Shown: in pieces, positions 28,140 to 36,809 of the stretch
Numbering within the stretch: position 1 is the stretch's first letter
Layout: each line of letters begins with the position of its first letter
Assembly: GCA_018262235.1 (NCBI GenBank)
Contig: JAGTRY010000018.1
Location: forward strand, 1 to 45,556
Direction: 5' to 3'
From: Pseudomonadota bacterium
Lineage (GTDB): Bacteria > Pseudomonadota > Gammaproteobacteria > Burkholderiales > Rhodocyclaceae
Length of the DNA stretch: 45,556 nucleotides
Position numbers and translations under genes: made by a program
Notes under the pieces: model-generated
The model's input: only the letters and a program-made list of their open reading frames with translations
Database searches by the model: none
What the model was told of the DNA's origin: nothing

Positions 28140-30362
28140 ATGACCAAGCTGCTTGAAAACCTCAATGCGGAGCAACTCGCCGCCGTTACCCTGCCGCCAC
28201 AGGCGGCGTTGATCCTGGCCGGAGCCGGTTCCGGCAAGACCCGCGTGCTGACCACGCGGATCGCCTGGCTGCTGCAGACCGGACAGGCCAGCCCGGCAAG
28301 CCTGCTGGCGGTGACCTTTACCAACAAGGCAGCGAAGGAAATGCTCACGCGCCTGGGCGCGATGCTGCCGATCAATACGCGCGGGATGTGGATCGGCACC
28401 TTTCACGGGCTGTGCAACCGGCTGCTGCGTGCACATTACCGCGAAGCGGCGTTGCCACAGACCTTCCAGATCCTCGATACGGCTGACCAACTGGCGGCGA
28501 TCAAGCGCCTGCTCAAAGCCTTGAACGTGGATGACGAGAAGTTTCCACCACGCGAGCTGCAACATTTCATCAACGGCAACAAGGAAGCGGGCTATCGTCC
28601 GGCTGCGGTGGAAGCCTGGGACGATTACACGCGTCAGCGCGTCGGGCTGTACAAGGAATACGACGATCAGTGTCAGCGCGAAGGCGTGGTGGACTTTGCC
28701 GAGCTGATGCTGCGCTGCTACGAGCTGCTGGAGCGTAACGAGCCGATCCGGCGTCATTATCAGGGGCGCTTCCGGCACATCCTGGTTGACGAGTTCCAGG
28801 ATACCAACCGGCTCCAGTACCTGTGGTTGAAACTGCTGGCCTCGCATTGTGCGGAAAATCCTGCGGCCGTGTTTGCGGTAGGTGATGATGACCAGAGCAT
28901 CTACGCCTTTCGTGGTGCCGAGGTCGGCAACATGCGGGACTTCGAGCGCGAGTTCAAGGTTGCCAGCGTTATCCGCCTGGAACAGAACTACCGCTCGCAC
29001 GGCAACATCCTCGACGCCGCCAATGCGATCATTGCCAACAATAGCAAGCGTCTGGGCAAGAATCTGTGGACCGATCAGGGCAGCGGCGAGCCGATTCGCG
29101 TGTATGAAGCCGGCACGGACATGGATGAGGCGCGCTGGATCGTCGAGGAAATCCAGCAGCTGATCCGCGACGGTGCTGCACGCTCGGACATTGCGCTGCT
29201 CTACCGCAGCAACGCCCAGTCCCGCGTGCTGGAGCACCAGCTCTTCTCCAGTGGCGTGGCCTACAAGGTGTACGGTGGGCTTCGCTTCTTCGAGCGTCAG
29301 GAAATCAAGCACGCGCTGGCCTATCTGCGCCTGCTCGCCAACCCGGATGACGACACGGCCTTCCTGCGTGTGGTGAATTTTCCGACGCGGGGCATCGGTG
29401 CCCGCTCGCTCGAACAGTTGCAGGATGCGGCGCGCAGTTTCAACACCAGTCTGTATGCCACGGTGCCGCATCTGTCTGGCAAGCCGGGGGTTGCCATCGG
29501 CGCCTTCGTGCGCCTGATCGAGGAAATGCGGCGTGCCACCGAGGGTTTGCCGCTCTACGAGATCGTCGATCACATCCTTGATACTTCCGGCCTGCGCACC
29601 CATTACAAGGCCGAACGTGAGGGGCAGGAACGCCTCGAAAACCTCGACGAGCTGGTCAGTGCCGCACGCTACTTCATGAACGAAGCGGACCAGCCGGTGG
29701 CCGAGGGCGAGGAGGCGCTGCCTGGCGACCCGCTGTCACGCTTTCTGGCGCATGCCTCGCTGGAGGCGGGCGACCATCAGGCTGAAGCCGGACAGGATGC
29801 GGTGCAGCTGATGACCGTGCATGCGGCCAAAGGGCTGGAATTCGATGCGGTCTTCATCACGGGCGTCGAGGACGGGCTCTTTCCGCATGAACAAAGCATG
29901 AATGATGCGGACAGTCTGGAAGAAGAGCGGCGTCTGATGTACGTGGCCGTGACGCGTGCCCGGGCTCGCCTGTATCTGACGCTGGCGCAGAGCCGCATGC
30001 TGCACGGCCAGACACGCTACGCGATCAAGAGCCGTTTCTTTGACGAGATCCCCGAAGCGCTGCTCAAGTGGCTGACCCCGCGTGTGCAGGCGTTCCAGGC
30101 GCCGAACCGGGGCTATGGTGCGAATGCGGAGGCCTATCAGAGTGAAAGCGTGCTGGCGGCTTCGCACCGTACGCCGCCGCAGAAGAGCCGGGATCTGTCC
30201 GGTTTCCGCATCGGCCAGCTGGTGCGCCATGCGCGGTTTGGCGAGGGGGTGATCGTCGCCGCACAAGGCAGTGGTGAGGACGCCAAGATCCAGATCAATT
30301 TCGGAGCGGGCGTCGGTATGAAATTGCTGTTGTTGAGCATGGCGAAACTGGAGCCGGTTTGA
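28140..30362 (+). CDS. uvrD: DNA helicase II UvrD
   Basis: 740 residues from the ATG at 28140; the open frame runs further upstream but lies over the promoter. SF1A helicase motifs: Q motif LNAEQLAAV, Walker A GAGSGKT at 28-34, motif Ia AVTFTNKAAKEM, GTFHGLCNRLLR, motif II LVDEFQDTN, motif III GDDDQSIYAFRGA, motif IV EQNYRSHGNI, and motifs V/VI LMTVHAAKGLEFD and RRLMYVAVTRAR. The C-terminal tail (GQLVRHARFGEGVIV) is the Tudor-like RNA-polymerase-binding module found in UvrD/PcrA and not in Rep, which decides the name. It unwinds DNA 3'-5' in nucleotide excision repair and mismatch repair. Confidence 0.97.
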   Translation: MTKLLENLNAEQLAAVTLPPQAALILAGAGSGKTRVLTTRIAWLLQTGQASPASLLAVTFTNKAAKEMLTRLGAMLPINTRGMWIGTFHGLCNRLLRAHYREAALPQTFQILDTADQLAAIKRLLKALNVDDEKFPPRELQHFINGNKEAGYRPAAVEAWDDYTRQRVGLYKEYDDQCQREGVVDFAELMLRCYELLERNEPIRRHYQGRFRHILVDEFQDTNRLQYLWLKLLASHCAENPAAVFAVGDDDQSIYAFRGAEVGNMRDFEREFKVASVIRLEQNYRSHGNILDAANAIIANNSKRLGKNLWTDQGSGEPIRVYEAGTDMDEARWIVEEIQQLIRDGAARSDIALLYRSNAQSRVLEHQLFSSGVAYKVYGGLRFFERQEIKHALAYLRLLANPDDDTAFLRVVNFPTRGIGARSLEQLQDAARSFNTSLYATVPHLSGKPGVAIGAFVRLIEEMRRATEGLPLYEIVDHILDTSGLRTHYKAEREGQERLENLDELVSAARYFMNEADQPVAEGEEALPGDPLSRFLAHASLEAGDHQAEAGQDAVQLMTVHAAKGLEFDAVFITGVEDGLFPHEQSMNDADSLEEERRLMYVAVTRARARLYLTLAQSRMLHGQTRYAIKSRFFDEIPEALLKWLTPRVQAFQAPNRGYGANAEAYQSESVLAASHRTPPQKSRDLSGFRIGQLVRHARFGEGVIVAAQGSGEDAKIQINFGAGVGMKLLLLSMAKLEPV

Positions 30363-30483
30363 CGCAGGAGGCTTGTGACGCGTCAGGGCGAACACGTGAG
30401 TCCTGCGCGAAACTGGCGGTATCACGCGAAAAGCTTCACAGAAAATGAGTATTGCCCCGCCGGGGCAGAAGATCGGGACAGGC

Positions 30484-32385
30484 ATGTCACAAACAGGAAT
30501 GGAGCAGGGCGCACCGATTTCACGTGCGCGCTTGGCCGGGCTTACCCTGGCGGCAGTGGGCGTGGTGTTCGGGGATATCGGCACCAGCCCGTTGTATACG
30601 ATGAAAGAAGTGTTCGGCGTGCATGGCATTGCGATTGAACACGATGCTGTTCTGGGGATCCTCTCGCTGGTGTTCTGGGCGCTGACCCTGATCGTCTCGC
30701 TCAAGTACGTGCTGTTCATCATGCGTGCGGACAATCGTGGCGAGGGCGGCATCATGGCGCTCACCGCACTGGCCCAGCGTGCTTCGGCCAATGCTTCGCC
30801 ACGCGTGCTGTGGGCACTGACCGCGCTGGGGATTTTCGGTGCGGCCCTGTTCTATGGCGATGGCGTGATCACGCCGGCCATGTCGGTGCTCTCCGCGGTT
30901 GAAGGGCTGGAGATCGCCGCGCCCGGGATGCATCGTTTTGTCGTGCCGATCACCATCCTTGTGCTGCTGGTCTTGTTCTGGATGCAAAGCAAGGGAACGG
31001 CCAGCGTCGGCGCGTTGTTTGGACCGGTGATGGTGGCCTGGTTCCTGACGCTGGGCGGACTCGGCATCGCCGAGGTGGTGGCCTATCCGTCGGTGCTGGC
31101 GGCGATCAATCCCTGGTATGGCGCGAATTTCTTCATTGAACACCGTCTGCACGGGTTCCTGGCGCTCGGGTCGGTAGTGCTGGCCGTAACTGGCGGCGAG
31201 GCCTTGTATGCGGACATGGGGCACTTCGGCCGGCGTCCGATCAAGCTGGCCTGGTTCGGCCTGGTGCTGCCCTGCATCTATCTGAACTATCTGGGACAGG
31301 GCGCGCTCTTGCTGGGGGATCCGAGCACGGTGCGCAACCCGTTCTACCTGCTCGCGCCAGACTGGGCGTTGTACCCCATGGTCGGCTTGTCGACCATGGC
31401 CACCATCATCGCTTCGCAGGCGGTGATTTCGGGCGCCTTCTCGCTGACCCGCCAGGCGACGCAGCTGGGGTACTGCCCGCGCATCGCCTATGTGCATACC
31501 TCTGCGCGCGAGATCGGGCAGATCTATGTGCCGGCAGTGAACTGGGCCTTGCTGCTGGCCGTGGTGGCGCTGGTGCTGGGGTTCCGTTCATCGAGCAACC
31601 TGGCTTCGGCGTACGGCATTGCAGTGACCTTCACGATGATGATCGACACCATCCTGGCCTTTGTCGTGGTACAGCAACTGTGGCGCTGGTCCGGTTTGCA
31701 GAGCCTGATGTTCCTGGGCTGCTTCATGGTGGTTGACCTGTCCTTCGTGGTTGCTTGTGCAGTCAAGGTGATCGATGGGGGCTGGTTCCCGCTGGCCTTG
31801 GGCGGCGGCGTCTTCACCTTGCTGGCGACCTGGCATCGGGGCCGGACCCTGCTTTCCGAACGGACCCGGCTGGAGACCATGCCGCTGGATATCTTCATCC
31901 AGTCCTTGTTCCATTCCCCTCCGCGGCGGGTGGAAGGTACCGGCATCTTCATGACCTCCGCGCCAGCCGGGGTGCCGCGCCCCTTGCTCCACAACCTGCT
32001 CCACAACAAGGTGCTGCATGAACGCGTGGTGCTGCTCACCGTGATGACCGAAGACGTGCCGATCGTGCCGGAAATCGACCGGGTCGAGATCGAGAATCTG
32101 GATTCCGGCTTTTATCGCATGCTGGTGCGTTACGGCTTCAAGGATGAGCCGGATGTGCCGGAAGCGATGCGGCTGGCAACGGAAAGCGGGCAGCTGGAAT
32201 TCCACATGATGGAAACCACTTTCTTCCTCGGGCGTGAGCGCCTGGTTCCGCATATCAAGCCCGGTATGGCCTTGTGGCGTGAGCGCCTGTTCTTCTTTAT
32301 GTTCCGCAATGCCAGCAGTGCGGCCGATTTCTTCAGGATTCCGCCGAATCGGGTGGTGGAATTCGGTACCCAGGTCGAGCTTTGA
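30484..32385 (+). CDS. kup: Low-affinity potassium transporter Kup
   Basis: 633 residues from the ATG at 30484, which has a GGGA upstream; an in-frame ATG at 30445 would add 13 residues but lacks a ribosome-binding site. Kup/HAK/KUP signature at the N-terminus: LAGLTLAAVGVVFGDIGTSP followed by LYTMKEVFG. About twelve hydrophobic helices follow, including GIFGAALFYGDGVITPAMSV and YADMGHFGRRPIKLAW, then a hydrophilic cytoplasmic C-terminal domain (about 460-633) ending RVVEFGTQVEL. It takes up K+ with protons at the inner membrane. It stands about 120 bases after uvrD; no cotranscribed partner is obvious. Confidence 0.96.
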   Translation: MSQTGMEQGAPISRARLAGLTLAAVGVVFGDIGTSPLYTMKEVFGVHGIAIEHDAVLGILSLVFWALTLIVSLKYVLFIMRADNRGEGGIMALTALAQRASANASPRVLWALTALGIFGAALFYGDGVITPAMSVLSAVEGLEIAAPGMHRFVVPITILVLLVLFWMQSKGTASVGALFGPVMVAWFLTLGGLGIAEVVAYPSVLAAINPWYGANFFIEHRLHGFLALGSVVLAVTGGEALYADMGHFGRRPIKLAWFGLVLPCIYLNYLGQGALLLGDPSTVRNPFYLLAPDWALYPMVGLSTMATIIASQAVISGAFSLTRQATQLGYCPRIAYVHTSAREIGQIYVPAVNWALLLAVVALVLGFRSSSNLASAYGIAVTFTMMIDTILAFVVVQQLWRWSGLQSLMFLGCFMVVDLSFVVACAVKVIDGGWFPLALGGGVFTLLATWHRGRTLLSERTRLETMPLDIFIQSLFHSPPRRVEGTGIFMTSAPAGVPRPLLHNLLHNKVLHERVVLLTVMTEDVPIVPEIDRVEIENLDSGFYRMLVRYGFKDEPDVPEAMRLATESGQLEFHMMETTFFLGRERLVPHIKPGMALWRERLFFFMFRNASSAADFFRIPPNRVVEFGTQVEL

Positions 32386-32517
32386 GCATCCGGACATGGC
32401 CGCTGCGATGCGGCGCTCCGCTGGGTGTTCATGCAGCCTCGGGGGATTCCCGGCTTGCGGGGCGAGCCTGAACACGCCAAGCTTGAGTTTCCATGTGCTT
32501 GTGGCAAAACCAGGCTG

Positions 32518-33990
32518 ATGAAATTCCCTCCCGCCCTTCCTGTTCTTCGCAGTACCGAACTGCGTGCCATCGAGTCTGCCTGTGCTCAGGCCCAGCCGTC
32601 CCTGATGGAGCGTGCCGGGCGGGCGGCTGCGAGCTGGGCGCTGAATCTGCTGGAAGCGCGGCCGGGGTGCGTGCTGGTGCTGGCCGGACCGGGCAACAAT
32701 GGCGGTGATGGATTTGTCCTGGCGCGTGTGCTGCGTGAACAGGGCGTGGAAGTCGTGGTGGTCAGCATTGCCAAGCCCTCACGCTTGCCTGCAGATGCAG
32801 CCGCGGCACGTCAGCGCTGGCTGGATGACGGCGGGCAGATCCTGCCGGATTTCATCGGCACCCAATGGGTGCTGGTGGTCGATGCGCTGTTCGGTATCGG
32901 ACTGACGCGTCCGCTCGAAGGTGTCTATGCCGAATGGATTGCGCGGCTGAATGTCCTGAACTGTCCGCGTCTGGCGCTGGATGTGCCTTCCGGACTGAAT
33001 GCGGAGACTGGTGCGCTCACCGGGCCGTGCGTACAGGCCAGTCACACAGCCAGTTTCATTGCCCATAAACCCGGCTTGCTGACCCTGGATGGGCCGGATC
33101 ATTGCGGCCAGCTCCGGGTTTTCGATCTGGATCTTCCGCCGCCGGCGGCTTCGGGACATCTGCTGGGGCCGGCGTGTTTTGCGGACTGGCTCAAGCCGCG
33201 TCGGCACAATATGCACAAAGGCCAGTTCGGTGCGGTCGGCGTGATTGGTGGTGCTGCAGGCATGCAGGGGGCTGCGTTGCTGGCGGCGCGTGCGGCCTTG
33301 TATCTGGGGCCGGGCAAAGTGTTTCTGGGGCTGCTGGATCCACAAGGTGCCGGAGTGGATCCGCTCCATCCCGAAATCATGTGGCGCAATCCGGGCGAGC
33401 TGCCCATGCTCGCCACGGCGCTGGTGATCGGGCCGGGCTTGGGCAAGGGCGAAGGCGCTTGTCTGCAGTTGCGCCGTGCCATCGGCTTTGCCGGCCCTTT
33501 GCTGGTGGATGCGGATGGCCTGAATCTGCTGGCCGAAGATCCCACCTTGCAGGAGATGCTCGCCGCACGCAGTGAAGCTGCCATCCTGACGCCCCATCCT
33601 GCCGAGGCTGCCCGCCTGCTGCAGACCACGGTGGCACAGGTGCAGGCTGACCGGGTCAGCGTGGCGTGTGAGCTGGCCTGCCGTACCCGTTCAATTGTCG
33701 TTCTCAAGGGGAGCGGCAGTATCGTTGCGGATCCGGATGGCCGCTGGTTCATCAATCCGAGCGGGCATGGCGGAATGGCCTGTGGGGGTATGGGCGACGT
33801 GCTCAGCGGCCTGATCGGTGCACTGCTGGCTCAAGCTTGGCCGGCTTTGGCCGCTACCTTGTGTGGCGTGCATCTGCATGGTGCTGCAGCCGATCAGCTC
33901 GCCTCGGAGGGCGTCGGGCCGGGGGGGCTCACGGCCAGTGAAACCATGCCGGCGGCAAGGCATCTGTTCAATTCCTGGATTCTTCACTGA
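32518..33990 (+). CDS. nnr: Bifunctional NAD(P)HX epimerase / ADP-dependent dehydratase
   Basis: 490 residues from the ATG at 32518 (AGG just upstream; family-like MKFPPALPVLRSTELRAIE). The N-terminal half is the YjeF_N/NnrE epimerase: LAGPGNNGGDGFVLARVL, DALFGIGLTRPLEG and LDVPSGLNAETGA. The C-terminal half (from about 225) is the NnrD ribokinase-like dehydratase: GAVGVIGGAAGMQGA, VIGPGLGKG, LLVDADGLNLL, ILTPHPAEAARLL, VLKGSGSIV, and the catalytic NPSGHGGMACGGMGDVLSG. It repairs hydrated NADH and NADPH, and the fused form resembles E. coli YjeF. In the same direction a permease and nadC (NAD synthesis) follow, a loose NAD theme. Confidence 0.95.
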   Translation: MKFPPALPVLRSTELRAIESACAQAQPSLMERAGRAAASWALNLLEARPGCVLVLAGPGNNGGDGFVLARVLREQGVEVVVVSIAKPSRLPADAAAARQRWLDDGGQILPDFIGTQWVLVVDALFGIGLTRPLEGVYAEWIARLNVLNCPRLALDVPSGLNAETGALTGPCVQASHTASFIAHKPGLLTLDGPDHCGQLRVFDLDLPPPAASGHLLGPACFADWLKPRRHNMHKGQFGAVGVIGGAAGMQGAALLAARAALYLGPGKVFLGLLDPQGAGVDPLHPEIMWRNPGELPMLATALVIGPGLGKGEGACLQLRRAIGFAGPLLVDADGLNLLAEDPTLQEMLAARSEAAILTPHPAEAARLLQTTVAQVQADRVSVACELACRTRSIVVLKGSGSIVADPDGRWFINPSGHGGMACGGMGDVLSGLIGALLAQAWPALAATLCGVHLHGAAADQLASEGVGPGGLTASETMPAARHLFNSWILH

Positions 33991-34008
33991 AGCAAACCTT
34001 ACCACGCC

Positions 34009-34878
34009 ATGTCAGCATCTCATCCCTTGCGCGGTATTGCGCTGTTTGCCTGTGCAGTCTTCCTGTTTGCCTGCCTGGATACTTCCACCAAGTACCTGAC
34101 GAAAAGCTACAGCGTGCCGGTGATCGCCTTTGCGCGTTATTTCGTGCATCTGCTGCTGATGCTGGCGATCCTGGTTCCGCGTCACGGTCTGAGCATGGTC
34201 CGTACCCGGCGGCCAGGGCTGGTGATTCTGCGGGCAATGTCTCTGGTGTTGATGACGCTGCTCATGCTGCAAGGTCTGAAGCGCTTGCCGCTGGCCGAGA
34301 CGACTGCCATCAGTTTCGTTGCCCCCTTGTTGGTGGTTTTATCGGCACGCCCCTTGCTCGGCGAGCGGATCGGCCGGTTGCGCCTGTTGGCGGTGCTGAG
34401 TGGCTTCGGCGGCGTGTTGCTGGTGGTCCGGCCCGGTGCGCATCTGGACCCGACCGGTGTGGTGCTCGTGCTCGCAGCCGCCTTGTGCTGGGCTGCCTAT
34501 CAACTGCTCTCCCGCGCGCTCGCTGGGAGCGAGAGCACGATCACCCTGTTGTTTTACGTGGCCCTGGCTGGAACGGTATGTTTTGGTTCGAGCCTGCCAT
34601 GGGTGTTGCCTGAGCCATTGCCGGGCTGGCGCGAGGGGAGCGTGATGCTGAGTCTGGGGGTGAGCGGTGGGCTCGGCCACTACTTGTTCACGCATGCCTA
34701 TCGCGACGCCCCGGCATCGCTGCTGGCGCCCTTTTCCTATCTACAGCTGCTTTGGGCCGGCTTGCTCGGCTGGTTGGTGTTCGACCGCATTCCCGACCAT
34801 CTGACCTTGTTGGGCATGGGCATCATTGCGGCGGCAGGTGTCGTGGTGGCCATTCAGCAAGGGCGTCGCGCCTCCTGA
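34009..34878 (+). CDS. DMT-superfamily (EamA) transporter
   Basis: 289 residues with ten predicted membrane helices in two EamA repeats (about 8-135 and 150-285). Typical features are LDTSTKYLTKSYSVPVIAF in helix 1, the AETTAISFVAPLLVVLSARP segment at the end of helices 3-4 followed by LLGERIG, and a repeat of this in the C-half (APASLLAPFSYLQLLWAG). The family exports or imports small metabolites such as amino acids, S-adenosylmethionine or nucleotides; substrate cannot be assigned. It starts 18 bases after the nnr stop and is probably cotranscribed with it. The following 299 bases separate it from nadC. Confidence 0.9.
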   Translation: MSASHPLRGIALFACAVFLFACLDTSTKYLTKSYSVPVIAFARYFVHLLLMLAILVPRHGLSMVRTRRPGLVILRAMSLVLMTLLMLQGLKRLPLAETTAISFVAPLLVVLSARPLLGERIGRLRLLAVLSGFGGVLLVVRPGAHLDPTGVVLVLAAALCWAAYQLLSRALAGSESTITLLFYVALAGTVCFGSSLPWVLPEPLPGWREGSVMLSLGVSGGLGHYLFTHAYRDAPASLLAPFSYLQLLWAGLLGWLVFDRIPDHLTLLGMGIIAAAGVVVAIQQGRRAS

Positions 34879-35177
34879 AATTCTCGCGTGGTATCGGGGC
34901 GTGAGCGGGGCTGACTATCGGGTAGTCGTACGGCATTGCGGCTTTCTTCTGGGTAATGTTGTGGCTGCCACACGGGCTTCACGTAACGCCCATGTTTGCC
35001 GGGCTGTCGTGTGTGCCAGGGCAGACCCTGAGACAAGCAGGATTCCGGTCATGCGCTTGCTGCGGCATGTACAATCGCCGCCACATGATTGCCCGCCGGG
35101 CGTTCGTGTGCCGGCCTTGGCCGGGCTCCATGCAACTACACAACAGCGCCTCAAGAAAAGCGCTACAGGACATACTG
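34879..35177. other. Intergenic region upstream of nadC
   Basis: Roughly 300 bases with no supported gene. A TACAAT hexamer at 35070-35075 followed by CGCCGCC could be the nadC -10, leaving about 100 bases of leader; no convincing -35 is present. The open frame running into nadC from 34956 is rejected as an N-terminal extension. Confidence 0.45.
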
Positions 35178-36029
35178 ATGAACCGATTCTCCGAACAGCT
35201 GCGCATCGAAATCCTGCGCTCCGTCGCCCAGGCGCTTGCCGAAGATGTTGGGACGGGCGACCTGACAGCCCAGCTTATTTCCGACCAGGCCAGTGCGCGT
35301 GGACGGGTGATTACCCGCCAGGATGCGGTGCTGTGTGGAACCGCCTGGTTTGATGCCGTTTTCCAGATCCTCGATCCGGAGTCTTCGGTGATCTGGCATG
35401 CCAAGGATGGTGATCGCGTCAAGGAAGGTCAGGCACTCTGCGATATTTTTGCCAATGCCCGAGCCTTGCTGACGGCGGAGCGGACAGCCCTGAATTTCCT
35501 CCAGATGCTTTCCGGCACATCGACTACGACGGCCTTGTACGTCGAAGCCGTCGCCGGAACCAAGGCGCGGGTTGTGGACACTCGCAAGACCTTGCCCGGC
35601 CTGAGGCTGGCCCAGAAATATGCGGTCAGGATGGGTGGGGGCGCCAATCACCGCTTTGGTTTGTATGACGGAATCCTGGTCAAGGAAAACCACATCATTG
35701 CTGCCGGTAGTGTGACGGCCGCGATGAAGAGGGCGCAGGAACTGGCGCACGCCAATGTTTTCATTGAAATCGAGATTGAAAACCTTGGCCAGCTGGAAGA
35801 AGCCCTCAATGCGGGCGCGCGTCTGATCCTGCTGGACAATCTGGATATCGCGCAGATGAGCGAAGCGGTGAAGATCACTGCCGGCCGGGCCCAGCTCGAA
35901 GCCTCCGGTGGGGTGAAACTGGCACGCGTCAAGGAGATCGCCGATACCGGTGTGGATCGCATTTCCATTGGCGCGTTGACGAAGGATTTGCGCGCAGTGG
36001 ATCTATCTCTTCGGCATATCGAGGAGTGA
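35178..36029 (+). CDS. nadC: Nicotinate-nucleotide pyrophosphorylase (carboxylating)
   Basis: 283 residues from the ATG at 35178, with AGGA eight bases before it. Family blocks: ALAEDVGTGDLTAQL, ALLTAERTALNFLQMLSGTST, the catalytic DTRKTLPGLRLAQKYAV, MGGGANHRFGLYDGILVKEN, and the C-terminal EASGGVKLARVKEIADTGVD then ISIGALT. NadC joins quinolinate and PRPP to nicotinate mononucleotide with loss of CO2, the step feeding de novo NAD synthesis; nadA and nadB are not in the window. The gene ends convergently with sodB, separated by a perfect palindromic terminator. Confidence 0.97.
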   Translation: MNRFSEQLRIEILRSVAQALAEDVGTGDLTAQLISDQASARGRVITRQDAVLCGTAWFDAVFQILDPESSVIWHAKDGDRVKEGQALCDIFANARALLTAERTALNFLQMLSGTSTTTALYVEAVAGTKARVVDTRKTLPGLRLAQKYAVRMGGGANHRFGLYDGILVKENHIIAAGSVTAAMKRAQELAHANVFIEIEIENLGQLEEALNAGARLILLDNLDIAQMSEAVKITAGRAQLEASGGVKLARVKEIADTGVDRISIGALTKDLRAVDLSLRHIEE

Positions 36030-36042
36030 GTGGAACATAAAA

Positions 36043-36063
36043 AACCACGAGAACTTCGTGGTT
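36043..36063. terminator. Stem-loop just after nadC
   Basis: AACCACGA (36043-36050) and TCGTGGTT (36056-36063) form a perfect 8-bp stem with a 5-base loop. No U tract follows, so it probably acts as a 3'-end hairpin upstream of the main terminator. Confidence 0.4.
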
Positions 36064-36070
36064 GTGAATC

Positions 36071-36106
36071 AGCAAAAAGGCGAACCCGCGGGTTCGCCTT
36101 TTTGCT
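36071..36106. terminator. Perfectly palindromic bidirectional terminator between nadC and sodB
   Basis: A 36-base perfect palindrome: AGCAAAAAGGCGAACCCG and its exact reverse complement, with no unpaired base. Both strands give a GC-rich stem with flanking A and T runs (AAAAA / TTTTT), so it should terminate the converging nadC and sodB transcripts. Confidence 0.9.
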
Positions 36107-36121
36107 GGATGAGCGTTTTGC

Positions 36122-36703
36122 TCAGGCGAAATTTGCCGCAGCAAAATCCCAGTTGGCGAGATGCGTCAGGAAGGTCTCGACGAACTTCGGGCGGGCGTTG
36201 CGGTAGTCGATGTAATAGGCATGTTCCCACACGTCGATGGCCAGCAGCGGCGTTTCGCCAGAGGTCAGCGGATTGCCGGCAGCACCCGTGTTGAGGATGT
36301 CGACCGAACCATCAGCCTTCTTCACCAGCCAGGTCCAGCCGGAACCGAAGTTGCCGACCGCACTCTTGGTGAAGGCTTCCTTGAAAGCATCGAAGCTGCC
36401 GAACTTGGCATCGATGGCCGCAGCCAGAGCACCCGTGGGGGCGCCGCCGCCGGCAGGTTTCAGGCTGCTCCAGAAGAAGGTGTGGTTCCACACCTGGGCG
36501 GCGTTGTTGTAGATGCCACCGCTGGCCTTCTTGATGATTTCTTCCAGGCTGGCATTTTCGAATTCGGTGCCCGGGATCAGGTTGTTCAGGTTGGTCACAT
36601 AGGCTTGATGGTGCTTGCCATAGTGGTACTCGAAAGTTTCTTCCGAGATGTGCGGAACCAGGGCGTTCTTGGCGTAGGGCAGGGCGGGCAGGGTGTGTGC
36701 CAT
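36122..36703 (-). CDS. sodB: Superoxide dismutase, iron type
   Basis: 193 residues, normal for Fe-SOD. Metal ligands match the family exactly: His27, His74 (NHTFFW), Asp157 and His161 ([11 protein letters not shown]). The [13 protein letters not shown] segment and GSGWTWL support iron rather than manganese. It dismutates superoxide in the cytoplasm. An in-line GGAG lies about ten bases before the ATG. The gene follows xseA on the same strand with 106 bases between; that gap contains a separate promoter with a dyad over its -10, so sodB probably has its own regulation. The two genes are neighbours in many betaproteobacteria. Confidence 0.97.
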   Translation of the reverse strand: MAHTLPALPYAKNALVPHISEETFEYHYGKHHQAYVTNLNNLIPGTEFENASLEEIIKKASGGIYNNAAQVWNHTFFWSSLKPAGGGAPTGALAAAIDAKFGSFDAFKEAFTKSAVGNFGSGWTWLVKKADGSVDILNTGAAGNPLTSGETPLLAIDVWEHAYYIDYRNARPKFVETFLTHLANWDFAAANFA

Positions 36704-36739
36704 GTGGGTGACTCTCCGTGTTGGTTTTGTAAGAGGATG

Positions 36740-36776
36740 TCCGAGTAGATTACTCGGATTTGTATTGATACCACAA
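36740..36776 (-). promoter_or_regulatory. sodB promoter with palindromic operator over the -10
   Basis: Minus strand: -35 TTGTGG (36771-36776), an 18-base spacer, -10 TAATCT (36747-36752). A perfect dyad TCCGAGTA-GAT-TACTCGGA covers 36740-36758 and includes the -10. The arrangement and the core resemble type 1 sites of Rrf2-family regulators such as IscR, but the half-site has G where IscR sites usually have C. The regulator is not identified. Confidence 0.55.
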
Positions 36777-36809
36777 ATTACGGTTTGTAATAAGCATCAT
36801 AGGCTGAAC

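Noticed and set aside
27747-29603. 618-codon minus-strand open frame opposite the CHASE kinase end and uvrD
   Set aside because: Covers conserved helicase motifs on the other strand; no recognisable domain or start signal.
34956-35177. N-terminal extension of nadC
   Set aside because: The extra residues are unlike the family, and the ATG at 35178 has a good ribosome-binding site and gives the normal length.
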